Counted from the stretch's first letter, positions 1 to 7,927 are shown. The stretch is DNA of 22,125 bases from Bathyarchaeum sp965602795 (GCA_965602795.1 CBFCZR010000010.1:1-22125), one strand, 5' to 3'. Numbers and translations are program-made. The notes: generated by a model from the sequence alone, not told the origin.

Positions 1-2
1 AT

Positions 3-578
3 GATGGCATCAGCCTTGTTCTGTCCTCAGATAACACTGTTGTTTCCTGTAACATAAGAGACAATGGAGTTGGCATCCGGATTATGAACTCTTCCATCAC
101 ACCCCTCATTACTTGGAATAACATAACAAGCAACGGCATAGGCATCCACCTCGAAGCTTCTTCAGCACCTATTCAATACAACAACATAGCAACCAATGGA
201 ATTGGCATCCAGCTAGCAGGCTCAGACAACATAATAGACCGTAACAACTTCATTAACAATACAAAACAGGTTTACGACGTCGCATGGGATAATCCAGAGA
301 TGTCTCCCTCAGTCAATACTTGGTATTCTGGCGACACAGGTAACTACTGGAGCGACTACAATGGAACAGGAGCATATGAAATTGATGAAAACAACAAAGA
401 CAACTTTCCGGTTATGAAACCCTTCACAATTCCCCCGCCCACATGCCCACCGGACACAACAACCGGCGATTTCACAACATCCAGCATTTTATGGTCCGCG
501 ATAATAATTACCGCGATTGCAGTAGTCTTAGTGGTCTATTTTGGGAAGATAAGAAACACTGAAAAAAACAGAAAATAA
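3..578 (+). CDS. NosD-like right-handed beta-helix surface protein, 3' part only
   Basis: The reading frame is open from the first bases of the window, so the 5' end lies outside; an internal ATG at 84 is not the true start. The visible 191 residues hold several short Asn/Gly/Ile-rich rungs (forms of N-N-I-x-x-N-G-I-G-I), typical of parallel beta-helix (PbH1/NosD/CASH) repeats. They are followed by a block with NYWSDYNGTG, which recurs at the end of archaeal NosD-like repeat domains. After a Pro/Thr-rich linker comes one hydrophobic helix (about the last 32 residues) and a basic end, so the protein is probably anchored with its repeats outside the cell. Several N-X-S/T sequons suggest N-glycosylation. 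The ligand or substrate is not visible; many such proteins have none known. Confidence is high for the fold class and low for any specific role. Confidence 0.8.
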   Translation, partial: DGISLVLSSDNTVVSCNIRDNGVGIRIMNSSITPLITWNNITSNGIGIHLEASSAPIQYNNIATNGIGIQLAGSDNIIDRNNFINNTKQVYDVAWDNPEMSPSVNTWYSGDTGNYWSDYNGTGAYEIDENNKDNFPVMKPFTIPPPTCPPDTTTGDFTTSSILWSAIIITAIAVVLVVYFGKIRNTEKNRK

Positions 579-678
579 AGTTTCCAAGATGACGCCACTG
601 TCACTCGATATTTACTATGTTTGCAGTTGCTCTGGTTATCTACAAAGGGAGACCTGCCCAAAACAGCTTGGATGGTCA

Positions 679-688
679 AAAAATAAAT
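679..688 (+). promoter_or_regulatory. Possible TATA box for the DUF4152 gene
   Basis: An A/T-rich stretch containing AATAAAT lies about 85 bases before the TTG start at 771, in a gap of 192 bases that otherwise shows no gene. Transcription would start near 710 and leave a leader of about 60 bases. The match to the archaeal TATA consensus is weak. Confidence 0.25.
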
Positions 689-770
689 CTATCCTGTTAG
701 AAATAATACGTGTTGAAAACTTCTGCAGGTAGAGTGAAGCTTTCTCAGAAATAGGGCTTGGGATAATACA

Positions 771-1460
771 TTGAAGATAGTTGCTGCGGACTCTGGAGCC
801 GCAATATTAAACGACAAATTTGAGCCTGTGACTGTTGTTGCTGCGGTGGCTATTCTAACAGCGCCGCCATACAAGAGAGCAAGTTATGTGCTAGCTGACC
901 CCATCTTCGCCGACGCAGATAATGGATATCATCTGATAGTCCATGAACTGGAGCTCTGTCAACAACTTTTGAAGAGTGTGAAGGCGGATGTGGTGCATCT
1001 GGACATGTCTCTACGTGGATTGAACTTGGAAGAGCTTTCCGCGGTGGATGTTTCTGCAATGAAAAAATCCCGCAAAGCAAAGAAACAGATTCTGAAAATT
1101 CTGCCCAACCTAAGAAGAACGTCATCAAGCATCTTGCGGACTTACGGCATAAACGTTCTGGCATTTGGAAAAGAGAGTATCCCGGTTAGAATAGCTGAAC
1201 TGACTTCAGGCGCCCACGCTATCCGCTACGCTGCAGAAAAAGCAATCAAAGAAAACACCAAGTTGAAGCTTGGGCTTCCCACCAAGTGCCAACCAAAACT
1301 ATTCAAAGACAAGGTCGGATTGCAGTCTTTGATGCCTACAGAAAACGAGGTGACTGGCTACGCTAAATGCAACAGCGACATTTTGGAGGGCGTCCAATTT
1401 TCGGATATGCTTAACCCTTGTGCCCGAGGCTACAAAATGCTGGAAATAACCCCACTCTAA
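771..1460 (+). CDS. DUF4152 family protein, related to Pyrococcus single-strand 3'-5' exonuclease PF2046
   Basis: A 229-residue protein beginning MKIVAADSGA. From memory it aligns end to end with the archaeal DUF4152 family, whose Pyrococcus furiosus member (PF2046) has been described as a single-strand-specific 3'-5' exonuclease with an RNase H-like fold. Shared blocks are the N-terminal IVAADSG with an early Asp, the HLD(M)SLRG block near residue 84, the GKESIPVRIAEL block near residue 131 and the GLPTK block near residue 164. The acidic residues D7 and D85 fit a metal-dependent nuclease, which is inference. The TTG start at 771 is supported because family members also begin right before this IVAAD strand; no strong Shine-Dalgarno is visible. 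The gene stands alone, pointing towards the leftward glycosyltransferase gene, with 15 bases between the two ends. A role in DNA repair or replication is plausible but not shown by context. Confidence 0.8.
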   Translation: MKIVAADSGAAILNDKFEPVTVVAAVAILTAPPYKRASYVLADPIFADADNGYHLIVHELELCQQLLKSVKADVVHLDMSLRGLNLEELSAVDVSAMKKSRKAKKQILKILPNLRRTSSSILRTYGINVLAFGKESIPVRIAELTSGAHAIRYAAEKAIKENTKLKLGLPTKCQPKLFKDKVGLQSLMPTENEVTGYAKCNSDILEGVQFSDMLNPCARGYKMLEITPL

Positions 1461-1475
1461 TAACAAACTATCCAA

Positions 1476-2657
1476 TCAGCCTGTTTGTGCAGCATCAACA
1501 ATAATTTTGGCAGCGGTTTCTAAACCATCCCACTTCATGACTTTCTTCTGGATTTGCTCTGCTCTCTCTTGGAACTGGTCGTTATCCAAAATTTTTCTGA
1601 CAGTCGCAAGAAGAACCTTCTTGTTAAGGTCTTCCTGATTGACTATCTCGGCGACTCCTAGTTCAGCCGCCTTTTTTGTGTTGTTAAGTTGCTCGGTGTG
1701 GTTGGGGGTGGGAACAAGAATCTGTGGCTTGCCATAACAAACTGACTGAGACAATGTTCCATGTCCACCCCTAGAGACAACAACATCGCATGCTTTCAGG
1801 TATTCGAAACGGTTAGGAATCCACCCGTGAACCATCAGGTTTCCATCAGTGACAGGCTCCTCTGAAGCCTTAGGATAACCCAGAGACATAACTATCTGGT
1901 AATCCTCTGGAAATTTGTTGAAGATTTGCCGCAGTAACCCCGTGAAATAGGCACGTTCCTTGGTGGGTCCGCTTATGGGCGCAAAAATCAGAGGCTTATC
2001 CTCTGCTAAACCCAGCTTATTTCTAAGCTTCTTTTTGTCTGGCAGGTCGTCGGGGCGCACAGAAAGAATGGGACCTATAAAGTTGATTTTTTTGTGGTAA
2101 GCCTTCGGGATATGGAGGTTTTTGGTTGAAATTGTGTAGGGGGCTGGAAAATCTGGAATCAGAGCTTGGATTGCGCTCGCCCATATTTTTCCGATAATCG
2201 TCAAGGTTGAGGCGTCTGCTATTCGGGCAAGCCTCAGGAACCGTTTTCGCCGAGGAATAACTACCTGAAATTGATTCAAAATGCAGATTTTAGGTATCGC
2301 CAAAGCCTTTGCAGCCATAAGAGAGGACGCCCGCGAATCCGAAACCACAACATCAGGCTCAAAAGCCTTCATAAAACCGATTTCCCTGTCAACCTGCTTC
2401 ATGAAAGTGAAGACGCCCTTGAAGGGTCCAGGCTTCACTGTTGTCTGCCTGAAGTCGATGCTTCCGTCAGGCTTAACCGCGACGCCGAGGGCAGGAGCCT
2501 TCACAACCTGGAAGCCTTCCTGCTGAACGTATCTGACGCCCTCTCGGTAAGTGGAGAATAGAATTTGGGCTCCGCCCCTTTCCAGCCTCCGTGCTATGGG
2601 AATACAGCGACCAACATGTCCTAGTCCCACGCCAGAAGGAGTGAATAGAATCCGCAT
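1476..2657 (-). CDS. MurG/MJ1255-like (GT-B) glycosyltransferase
   Basis: A 393-residue protein of the GT-B fold, like the archaeal MJ1255/TIGR00661 group and more distantly MurG and UDP-glycosyltransferases. The N-terminal domain starts with a glycine-rich loop (GVGLGH, residues 9-14) and has a VVSDSRASS segment near 105-112. The C-terminal domain holds a nucleotide-sugar site with RGGHGT (296-301) and the following H-T-E-Q-L-N-N segment (320-326). It probably moves a sugar from a nucleotide donor to a lipid or small acceptor at the cytoplasmic side of the membrane; donor and acceptor cannot be read from sequence. It begins 15 bases after the AMMECR1-domain gene on the same strand, so the two are probably cotranscribed. 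A GAGGAAA motif lies upstream of the ATG at 2657. The glycine-rich loop, the GGHGT motif and the usual length suggest an active enzyme. Confidence 0.85.
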   Translation of the reverse strand: MRILFTPSGVGLGHVGRCIPIARRLERGGAQILFSTYREGVRYVQQEGFQVVKAPALGVAVKPDGSIDFRQTTVKPGPFKGVFTFMKQVDREIGFMKAFEPDVVVSDSRASSLMAAKALAIPKICILNQFQVVIPRRKRFLRLARIADASTLTIIGKIWASAIQALIPDFPAPYTISTKNLHIPKAYHKKINFIGPILSVRPDDLPDKKKLRNKLGLAEDKPLIFAPISGPTKERAYFTGLLRQIFNKFPEDYQIVMSLGYPKASEEPVTDGNLMVHGWIPNRFEYLKACDVVVSRGGHGTLSQSVCYGKPQILVPTPNHTEQLNNTKKAAELGVAEIVNQEDLNKKVLLATVRKILDNDQFQERAEQIQKKVMKWDGLETAAKIIVDAAQTG

Positions 2658-2672
2658 GAGTTGTAGTTTCCT

Positions 2673-3290
2673 CTAAATTTTTTTGTGTTTAATTTGACCT
2701 TTGGGTGAGGTTTCCTCAAAAATTATCGCTTGGAACCTGTATATTTTTGTATCCTTCATTAGCCAACTGTCTGGCGGTAGCCCTGCCTTCATGGAGCATT
2801 GACACAGAAACTCTTCCTCATTCCAGTTCCATTCAACTGGCACTTGGGGCAGAAGCAAACCTTTACTGTAACTTTTTTCGGTTATGAGTCCGTCGCGTCC
2901 AACCTTGATTTTCGAGTGATAATCCATCGGCTTCTCGGCGGTGACCCGTTCAGGCGGAGTTAAGACGCTGACTTCAAAGGTTATGTGGTCAAGTTCTTGT
3001 GCGGTGACTGGCGGGAAGCGGGGGTCTCGGGTTGCAGCGCTGAGGGCGGCCTCTATCACCGCCTTAGCGAGCGGTGTGGTGGGGTAAGGGAGACCAATAC
3101 ACCCCCTCAAGCTCTTCGCTCTATCACGAAAACTGTTCAACGTAACAAAAACCCCTGCTTTTTCCATCAGCTTGGATGAAATGTCCTCGGGAACCTGCAA
3201 GACTTTCCCGTTTTTCAGGTACTTGGTTACAGTTTGTCTAGCTAACCTGACTAGAAACTTGCCTTCTTCGAGTGTCAACTGAAACGTCAC
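2673..3290 (-). CDS. AMMECR1-domain protein (AmmeMemoRadiSam system protein A type)
   Basis: A 205-residue protein with the signature LRGCIG at residues 61-66, the hallmark of the AMMECR1 fold (TIGR00296), followed by the AALSAATRDPRFPPV block that is conserved in the family. Length matches archaeal members. The molecular function is unknown. In many genomes members are found with a radical SAM protein (AmmeMemoRadiSam system) or a Memo homologue; neither is next to it here, although an unrelated SPASM radical SAM gene sits at the far end of the window. The start is a GTG at 3290 with an AGGAGAG Shine-Dalgarno seven bases upstream. It is the first gene of a leftward pair with the glycosyltransferase and diverges from the secreted-protein gene at 3489. 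Confidence 0.88.
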   Translation of the reverse strand: MTFQLTLEEGKFLVRLARQTVTKYLKNGKVLQVPEDISSKLMEKAGVFVTLNSFRDRAKSLRGCIGLPYPTTPLAKAVIEAALSAATRDPRFPPVTAQELDHITFEVSVLTPPERVTAEKPMDYHSKIKVGRDGLITEKSYSKGLLLPQVPVEWNWNEEEFLCQCSMKAGLPPDSWLMKDTKIYRFQAIIFEETSPKGQIKHKKI

Positions 3291-3440
3291 CTTGTTTCTC
3301 TCCTATTTATGAAACAATTCATTGCTGACGGTATTAAAGTTTCTAAACTATATTCCAGTAAACTCTGAAGACTTGAGCTGATTTCATTTACAATTAGAAG
3401 TTGTGCGCGAATTATTGTTTGCAAAAATTGATGGATATAT

Positions 3441-3448
3441 TTTATATA
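3441..3448 (+). promoter_or_regulatory. TATA box for the secreted-protein gene
   Basis: TTTATATA matches the archaeal TATA consensus exactly. It lies in the 198-base divergent gap, 48 bases before the ATG at 3489, so transcription should start near 3470. The purine-rich run GAAAGGGGGA (3461-3470) would then lie at the very 5' end of the message or just outside it, too far (about 19 bases) from the ATG to be a normal Shine-Dalgarno. Confidence 0.6.
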
Positions 3449-3488
3449 GTAGAATAAAGAGAAAGGGGGAACCGTTGGGCGATTAGAA

Positions 3489-4253
3489 ATGAAGAAAAAA
3501 ATCTTGATAGTGTTGCTTTCAGTATTCCTGTTATCTGCAATGACCGTTTCAGTTCTGGCTCAAGACCTCGATGTAGGTGTCGAAGTAGGCGACTGGTTCA
3601 AATACGAAGCTAAAGTCACTCAATGGGAAAGTGAAGCGGAATTTCTTCCAGAGGATTATATGGGTCCATTAACCTTGGCCGACAATGAGACAAATTATAT
3701 TCTATACACTGTTACGGACATAACGCCTGTTGATGGTGGTAACAACGTAACCTTCACAGTCACATATAACTGGAAAAACGGGAGTGAAACAGAAGGGACC
3801 TACGAAGAAAGCGTAACCACTGCGAACCAGCAAATATTTATGATCGGCGCAAACATGTCAGAAGGTGACTTGGTAAGCGATACATTTGATTTCTTAGGCA
3901 TGGGCTTTTTTGATTATCCACCACGGTACATAAATGAGACAATCGATCGTGAATATCTTAATACAACAAGAGAAGCGAATGTATGTGAATATTCTATTGA
4001 CCTGATGGGCACTCCTTATACCTACACATATATGTGGGACAAAGCAACTGGGATGCGTGTTTATTACGAAAACTGGGGAGACGTACCTGACACGTTCGGA
4101 ACAGCGTACACATACACTGTTGTATGGGAACTAGTAGATTCAAGCGTTGAAGATTTGGTAATACCTGATCTTACAGGACCAGTCATGGTGTTAACGTTAA
4201 TTGCAATTACGCTCCCAATAATCATTCACAAACGAAAAACACTAAAACACTGA
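3489..4253 (+). CDS. Secreted, C-terminally anchored hypothetical protein; candidate archaeosortase substrate
   Basis: I do not recognise a named family. The 254 residues show a clear signal peptide (MKKK, then a hydrophobic stretch, then a VLAQ cleavage-like site near residue 25). The ectodomain, about 200 residues, begins with VEVGDWFKYE, a motif I associate with archaeal secreted proteins of unknown function. It contains six N-X-S/T sequons (NET, NVT, NGS, NMS, NET, NTT), so heavy N-glycosylation is likely. The last 30 residues have three parts: a short Pro-containing motif (IPDLTGP, 225-231), a hydrophobic helix (about 232-246) and a basic end (HKRKTLKH). That plan is shared by simple membrane anchors and by archaeosortase sorting signals. 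An archaeosortase gene lies about 0.9 kb away. It is monocistronic behind a strong TATA box. Confidence 0.75.
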   Translation: MKKKILIVLLSVFLLSAMTVSVLAQDLDVGVEVGDWFKYEAKVTQWESEAEFLPEDYMGPLTLADNETNYILYTVTDITPVDGGNNVTFTVTYNWKNGSETEGTYEESVTTANQQIFMIGANMSEGDLVSDTFDFLGMGFFDYPPRYINETIDREYLNTTREANVCEYSIDLMGTPYTYTYMWDKATGMRVYYENWGDVPDTFGTAYTYTVVWELVDSSVEDLVIPDLTGPVMVLTLIAITLPIIIHKRKTLKH

Positions 4254-4280
4254 CCACAGCTAAACAGCTGTCTATCCTCT

Positions 4281-4290
4281 TCTCTTTTTT
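4281..4290 (+). terminator. Pyrimidine/T-run terminator after the secreted-protein gene
   Basis: A pyrimidine-rich tract ending in six T residues lies about 30 bases after the stop codon at 4253. Archaeal polymerase often stops at such T runs without a hairpin. A second T run follows near 4317-4323. Both sit in the gap between converging genes. Confidence 0.4.
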
Positions 4291-4399
4291 GTAGTCTATA
4301 CGATGTCTAAAACTAGTTTTTTCTTAGTTCTTAATCCAAATTTTGAAAATTGACGTAATAGCCTTCTAATGTGGAACAAGAATTTCAGAAGGAAGATTT

Positions 4400-5017
4400 T
4401 CAAGAGACAACTGTGCTCTTTTCTTGGATTCCTTCCTTTGTGATTGTCAGGAAATCCACGCCGTCGCCGCTCATTACGTCTCGGCGTACAGCAGATTTTA
4501 TGGCTCGCAGCACCAGTTCCTTCGCGTCTTTCTGGGACATGTTGTCTTTATATCCTTCCTCCAAAACTCCAGTGGCAATCTGGGCTCCTGAGCCTACAGC
4601 AGCATATTTGTCGGGTAACAGAGACCCAATAACGTCGAGCACGTATATTGATGGTCCGTCATCGTCCACTCCGCCTACAATTGTCTGGGTAATCAAAGGA
4701 ATCATACGTCTGTTAAAGAGAACATTCGACATCATTTTGGCGGCTGATTTCACAGCCATCGGTCTCTTAGCGTCTAACTTGAACAATTTTGCGTACGCCT
4801 CTATCTCCCGCACCAGAACTTGCATGTCAGAGACCAAGCCTGCGCATGCTGCGCCGATTCGGTCAGTGAGTTTGAAAACCTTTTTCACGGTTTTGCTCAT
4901 TATCATGGAGCCGTAGGTAACTCTTTTTTCTGAAGCTAAAATCACGCCGTCAGCATAAACTAGGCCAATAGTGGTGGCTCCGGGCATGAAAAAGCGAGCT
5001 TGGGCTTCATCACTCAA
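4400..5017 (-). CDS. psmB: Proteasome beta subunit lacking the catalytic Thr1
   Basis: A 205-residue 20S proteasome beta-family protein. Ungapped alignment from memory with the Thermoplasma beta subunit puts residue A14 at mature position 1 (P-G-A-T-T-I-G-L here against G-T-T-T-V-G-I), so the nucleophile Thr1 is replaced by Ala. Other active-site positions remain: Glu30 at position 17, Lys46 at 33, the GSG loop holding Ser129, and Asp and Ser of the RDVMSGDG block at 166 and 169. The Sulfolobales second beta subunit (beginning MEELPATAVGL) shows the same feature. The protein is therefore probably a structural or modulating member of a mixed beta ring, with the active beta gene elsewhere. The start is TTG at 5017, supported by GGAGG (5026-5030) eight bases upstream. 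Monocistronic. Confidence 0.93.
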   Translation of the reverse strand: MSDEAQARFFMPGATTIGLVYADGVILASEKRVTYGSMIMSKTVKKVFKLTDRIGAACAGLVSDMQVLVREIEAYAKLFKLDAKRPMAVKSAAKMMSNVLFNRRMIPLITQTIVGGVDDDGPSIYVLDVIGSLLPDKYAAVGSGAQIATGVLEEGYKDNMSQKDAKELVLRAIKSAVRRDVMSGDGVDFLTITKEGIQEKSTVVS

Positions 5018-5060
5018 ACGTTATTCCTCCAATTCAATGCAATAATGACCTGAAAGGCAC

Positions 5061-5068
5061 TTTTAAAC
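5061..5068 (-). promoter_or_regulatory. Possible TATA element for the proteasome beta gene
   Basis: Read on the minus strand this is GTTTAAAA, about 45 bases before the TTG start at 5017 and about 35 before the GGAGG motif. It is a reasonable but not strong archaeal TATA match. Confidence 0.35.
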
Positions 5069-5120
5069 TTAATTGATTTTCTTCCAGAGGGATTTAAACC
5101 CTAGAATGTTTTGCTCTTCG

Positions 5121-6215
5121 TCATATTTTTAGGGAATTACGTAACGTCTGTATTCCGTGCATTGTTTTCTCTACCAACCTGAACTTTTGGATGCAGATGA
5201 TTAACAGGATGTAGATGAGAATCCAGGCTACAAAAAGCAATTCCGCGTGGACATTGTGGAAAGTCTGCGCAGCATCCAGCCCTTGGTTCCTGAGGATGTA
5301 AAAGTAGACAATTATCCTCAATATGTTAACGGCGTATGTTCCAATTGCTCCGCCAATGAAGTAAACCAGCTTACGAAAACGTGAGATGTCAGACTTTTTG
5401 AATAGCAACAAAATGATTAACGTGTAAAGAAATAGGCTGTGAACGCCCGCACATGGCCAAGCAATGCCTACAGAAAACGATCGACCGCCGGCTTGCGTTC
5501 TTATAACTGGCATAGCGTCTACTCCCGGCGAAAAGGATAGGAAGAAGCTGTAACCCAAAATGTCAAGCAAAGCAGCTGCACATGCGGCTGTGGGAAGCGC
5601 TAACATCTGGAGAGGTTTAAACACTCCGTAGGGGAACATGACGTCTATCATGTATATGATGCTGATCCCCGCGCCAAGAGCTAATGTGATGGAGAAAGCC
5701 TTCAAACCTGCTTTTCCATATGCTAACAGTACCGTAGCTAGAAAAGAAATTGTGAACACAACATATTCCATTGCGATGGGCCAGTCTCCCTCGAGAATAA
5801 GCCTCCAATAATCGGAATTTGCTCTCCAGTATTCACCGCGAAGCATGTCACCAAAGTTCATAACCGCTTGATCGAAACCCAAAAAGTTAACACCGATAAC
5901 ATAAACCAGTGGAATAATTGCGCATATCAAAATGGCTAGAATCTTGAAGATGCTTCTAGGCTTGGTTTCCGGGTCACTTTTTGGCTGTTTATCTAAGTTC
6001 AATGAAGACTCTAGAACAAAAAGCCACAAGAAGAACAGGAGAAACAGTCTTCCTTTCCAAGTGTAGTCAAAGTAAAATCCCCTTTCATTGAACAGGGCGA
6101 TGCTTTCAAGGTTAAAGTAATCTAGAAATATCAACAGACCTATTGCAGCGATAAAACAGGCTAGCAAAGAAGCGTGGAGCCACCATTTCTTTATCATTTC
6201 GTAGTTAGGACCCAT
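5121..6215 (-). CDS. Exosortase/archaeosortase family transpeptidase-like membrane protein
   Basis: A 364-residue protein with about nine hydrophobic segments. The three residues that define the exosortase/archaeosortase active site are in order: Cys255 in the block AWPCAGVHS, Arg300 in NILRI, and a His in FHNVHAELLF (H320 or H323). These enzymes cut at a C-terminal sorting signal of secreted proteins and, in haloarchaea, help attach a lipid anchor. It is longer than minimal family members, with extra N-terminal membrane segments and a periplasmic-type loop around residues 112-145. The start ATG at 6215 has GGTGAT seven bases upstream. It stands alone, downstream and on the same strand being the proteasome gene after about 100 bases. 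The secreted protein at 3489 is the nearest plausible client. The family call is firm; the recognised tripartite signal is unknown. Confidence 0.88.
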   Translation of the reverse strand: MGPNYEMIKKWWLHASLLACFIAAIGLLIFLDYFNLESIALFNERGFYFDYTWKGRLFLLFFLWLFVLESSLNLDKQPKSDPETKPRSIFKILAILICAIIPLVYVIGVNFLGFDQAVMNFGDMLRGEYWRANSDYWRLILEGDWPIAMEYVVFTISFLATVLLAYGKAGLKAFSITLALGAGISIIYMIDVMFPYGVFKPLQMLALPTAACAAALLDILGYSFFLSFSPGVDAMPVIRTQAGGRSFSVGIAWPCAGVHSLFLYTLIILLLFKKSDISRFRKLVYFIGGAIGTYAVNILRIIVYFYILRNQGLDAAQTFHNVHAELLFVAWILIYILLIICIQKFRLVEKTMHGIQTLRNSLKI

Positions 6216-6314
6216 TAACGATCACCTTGAGTTTGAACACATTCATAGCGGGGGCGAGCATAGCAAGTTTTGACTTATGTTGGTAGATTACCCAATTATA
6301 ATTTGCTATTCCAC

Positions 6315-6343
6315 ATTGAGGTCTAGACGAATTAAGCCTCAAT
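6315..6343. repeat. Inverted repeat in the divergent archaeosortase/GT2 gap
   Basis: ATTGAGG (6315-6321) and CCTCAAT (6337-6343) form 7-bp inverted arms around a 15-base spacer. The 289-base gap (6216-6504) holds no gene that I can see, only the two divergent promoters. The repeat could be an operator or a chance match. Confidence 0.3.
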
Positions 6344-6504
6344 AACTTACCTATATCCGTCTTGTTCATGGTATTATAATCGCCAGGATAGGAAAAGATA
6401 AAGGTAGCGAGTTTTGTATTGGTAAAAACTATGTAAGAGCCGAAAATGTTATCTGTCTATAGATAGGAATAGGTCTTCAACTGGGCGAAAATTAGGGTGA
6501 AACT

Positions 6505-7740
6505 GTGCTAATAGATCTGTCAATTCTGACTATTGTGACAACGATATACACAACAATTTACTATTGCATGTGGCTGGCTCTATCTATTATCCATGTTAGT
6601 AGAAAGGATGAAAAACCTGTAGACATAAAATTTAATCCACACGGTCCCCGAGTCAGCATTCTCCTTCCATGCAGGGATGAAGAATCTGTAATTTCATCAG
6701 TTATTGAACAGACCTTAAACCAAACCTATGATAACGTAGAGATAATTGTGATTGCACACAACTGCAAGGACAAAACAGCTGAGATTGCACGACAGTACAA
6801 AGACTCAAAAGTCAAAGTTTGCGAACTAAAAACGGAAGAAACTGGCAAGGGTTTGGGTTTGGTGCACGGGGCCGAAGTTGCAACTGGGGACATAATCATT
6901 TACTTTGACTCCGACAGCATTATACCTGAAGATTACGTCGAAAAGATTGCAAAGCTAATGGAATCAAAAGGTTACGACCTTGTCCAAGGAAAAATTGTCG
7001 GAGCAAATCCAGAATATAACAACCTTTGTTTCCTTCAGCATATGGAAAACCAAATCTTTTTGAGCATGTTTTGGGGCGGAAAACAGAAAGTTGGGTTGCC
7101 GAGTGGTCTCGGCGGAACCGGTGTGGCAATAAGGACATCGGCTTTAGAAAAAATTGGCGGTTTCAGAAATGTTTTGATAGAAGACTTTGACTTATGTTTA
7201 CGCGCCCAAATGGCTGGACTTAAAATCGGATACAGCAAAGACGCCATAATCTATGATGAGAAAGTGCCTCACTACGACATGATGATTAGACAGAGAAGCC
7301 GTTGGATTTCAGGGCACTTCCAATTAATCTCTGAGTTTGCAAAAAAAAGGCTGCTCCCGAAATTGCTTATAAAAAATCCAGTGGACTTTTTCCAGCTACT
7401 TTCTCCTTTCTATACGCTTTGCTTGTGGAGTGGAGTATTTCTCGGTTTGATAACCACAACTGCAAACCATTTGAGCGCGGCCGGATTTTGGAATGTCTGG
7501 GTAACTTCTTTTTATATTCCCTTAGAATTTTTCGTTATTCAAACAGTGATATTACAGGTATTCTATATTTTGGTGCTGAAGAAGGAGTGCAAAAATAATA
7601 AGGAGCTCATAAAGTCGATTGTGTTTTTGCCCTTATTCTATGTGTATTCCATGCATTGGTTCTGGGTGGTCCTGAGAACAATATTCCGCAGACAAAAAAC
7701 AACATGGGCTGAGACCAAGACTGCACATGGATTCAGGTGA
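6505..7740 (+). CDS. Processive-type family 2 membrane glycosyltransferase
   Basis: A 411-residue membrane GT2 enzyme laid out like cellulose/hyaluronan synthase relatives. One N-terminal membrane segment (about 5-27) precedes a cytoplasmic GT-A domain and three C-terminal membrane segments (about 296-316, 335-357, 370-390). Catalytic features visible are the VSILLPCRDEE strand (50-60), DSD (135-137) for metal and nucleotide-sugar binding, the ED acidic pair (226-227) and the QRSRW acceptor motif (263-267). It should use a UDP- or similar sugar on the cytoplasmic side and may pass the growing glycan or glycolipid through the membrane. The sugar is not readable. GTG at 6505 is chosen because AGGGTGA lies six bases upstream. 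A 59-residue membrane protein follows seven bases after the stop. Confidence 0.88.
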   Translation: MLIDLSILTIVTTIYTTIYYCMWLALSIIHVSRKDEKPVDIKFNPHGPRVSILLPCRDEESVISSVIEQTLNQTYDNVEIIVIAHNCKDKTAEIARQYKDSKVKVCELKTEETGKGLGLVHGAEVATGDIIIYFDSDSIIPEDYVEKIAKLMESKGYDLVQGKIVGANPEYNNLCFLQHMENQIFLSMFWGGKQKVGLPSGLGGTGVAIRTSALEKIGGFRNVLIEDFDLCLRAQMAGLKIGYSKDAIIYDEKVPHYDMMIRQRSRWISGHFQLISEFAKKRLLPKLLIKNPVDFFQLLSPFYTLCLWSGVFLGLITTTANHLSAAGFWNVWVTSFYIPLEFFVIQTVILQVFYILVLKKECKNNKELIKSIVFLPLFYVYSMHWFWVVLRTIFRRQKTTWAETKTAHGFR

Positions 7741-7747
7741 CGCCATT

Positions 7748-7927
7748 ATGGGGAGATACATTGAGAAAAAAAGCGGCGTTATCTGGATTATACTCACGCT
7801 TTTGCTGTTCTTCGATATATTCGGCGCCATTCTTGGAGAGCTACTTGTAGCCTTTGCAATAGTGGTGGTGATAGGTGTTGCTATTTGGGTTGCAACACTT
7901 ATCCGAAGACAGTTATCCAACAGATAA
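7748..7927 (+). CDS. Small two-helix membrane protein downstream of the GT2 gene
   Basis: A 59-residue protein with a charged N-terminus (MGRYIEKKSG), two hydrophobic helices separated by a short loop containing GELL, and a basic end (RRQLSNR). I do not recognise a family. An ATG at 7727 would start it inside the GT2 gene, but the ATG at 7748 is preferred because GGTGA (7736-7740), which overlaps the GT2 stop codon, lies seven bases before it. This tight spacing points to translational coupling with the glycosyltransferase. A partner role such as stabilising it or helping export is inference only. Confidence 0.6.
   Translation: MGRYIEKKSGVIWIILTLLLFFDIFGAILGELLVAFAIVVVIGVAIWVATLIRRQLSNR

Noticed and set aside
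84..578. ATG 84 as start of the beta-helix protein
   Set aside because: The same frame is open and repeat-like up to the window edge, so the protein clearly begins earlier.
589..729. A 46-codon frame after the beta-helix gene, and another frame there reading SIFTMFAVALVIYKGRP like a membrane-anchor tail
   Set aside because: Both are short, without a ribosome site, and the second is preceded by a stop a few codons earlier; a decayed anchor remnant is possible but not supported.
4371..4916. A 181-codon plus-strand frame opposite the proteasome beta gene
   Set aside because: It mirrors the firmly identified proteasome gene; its Ser/Thr/Ala-rich translation is typical of antisense frames.
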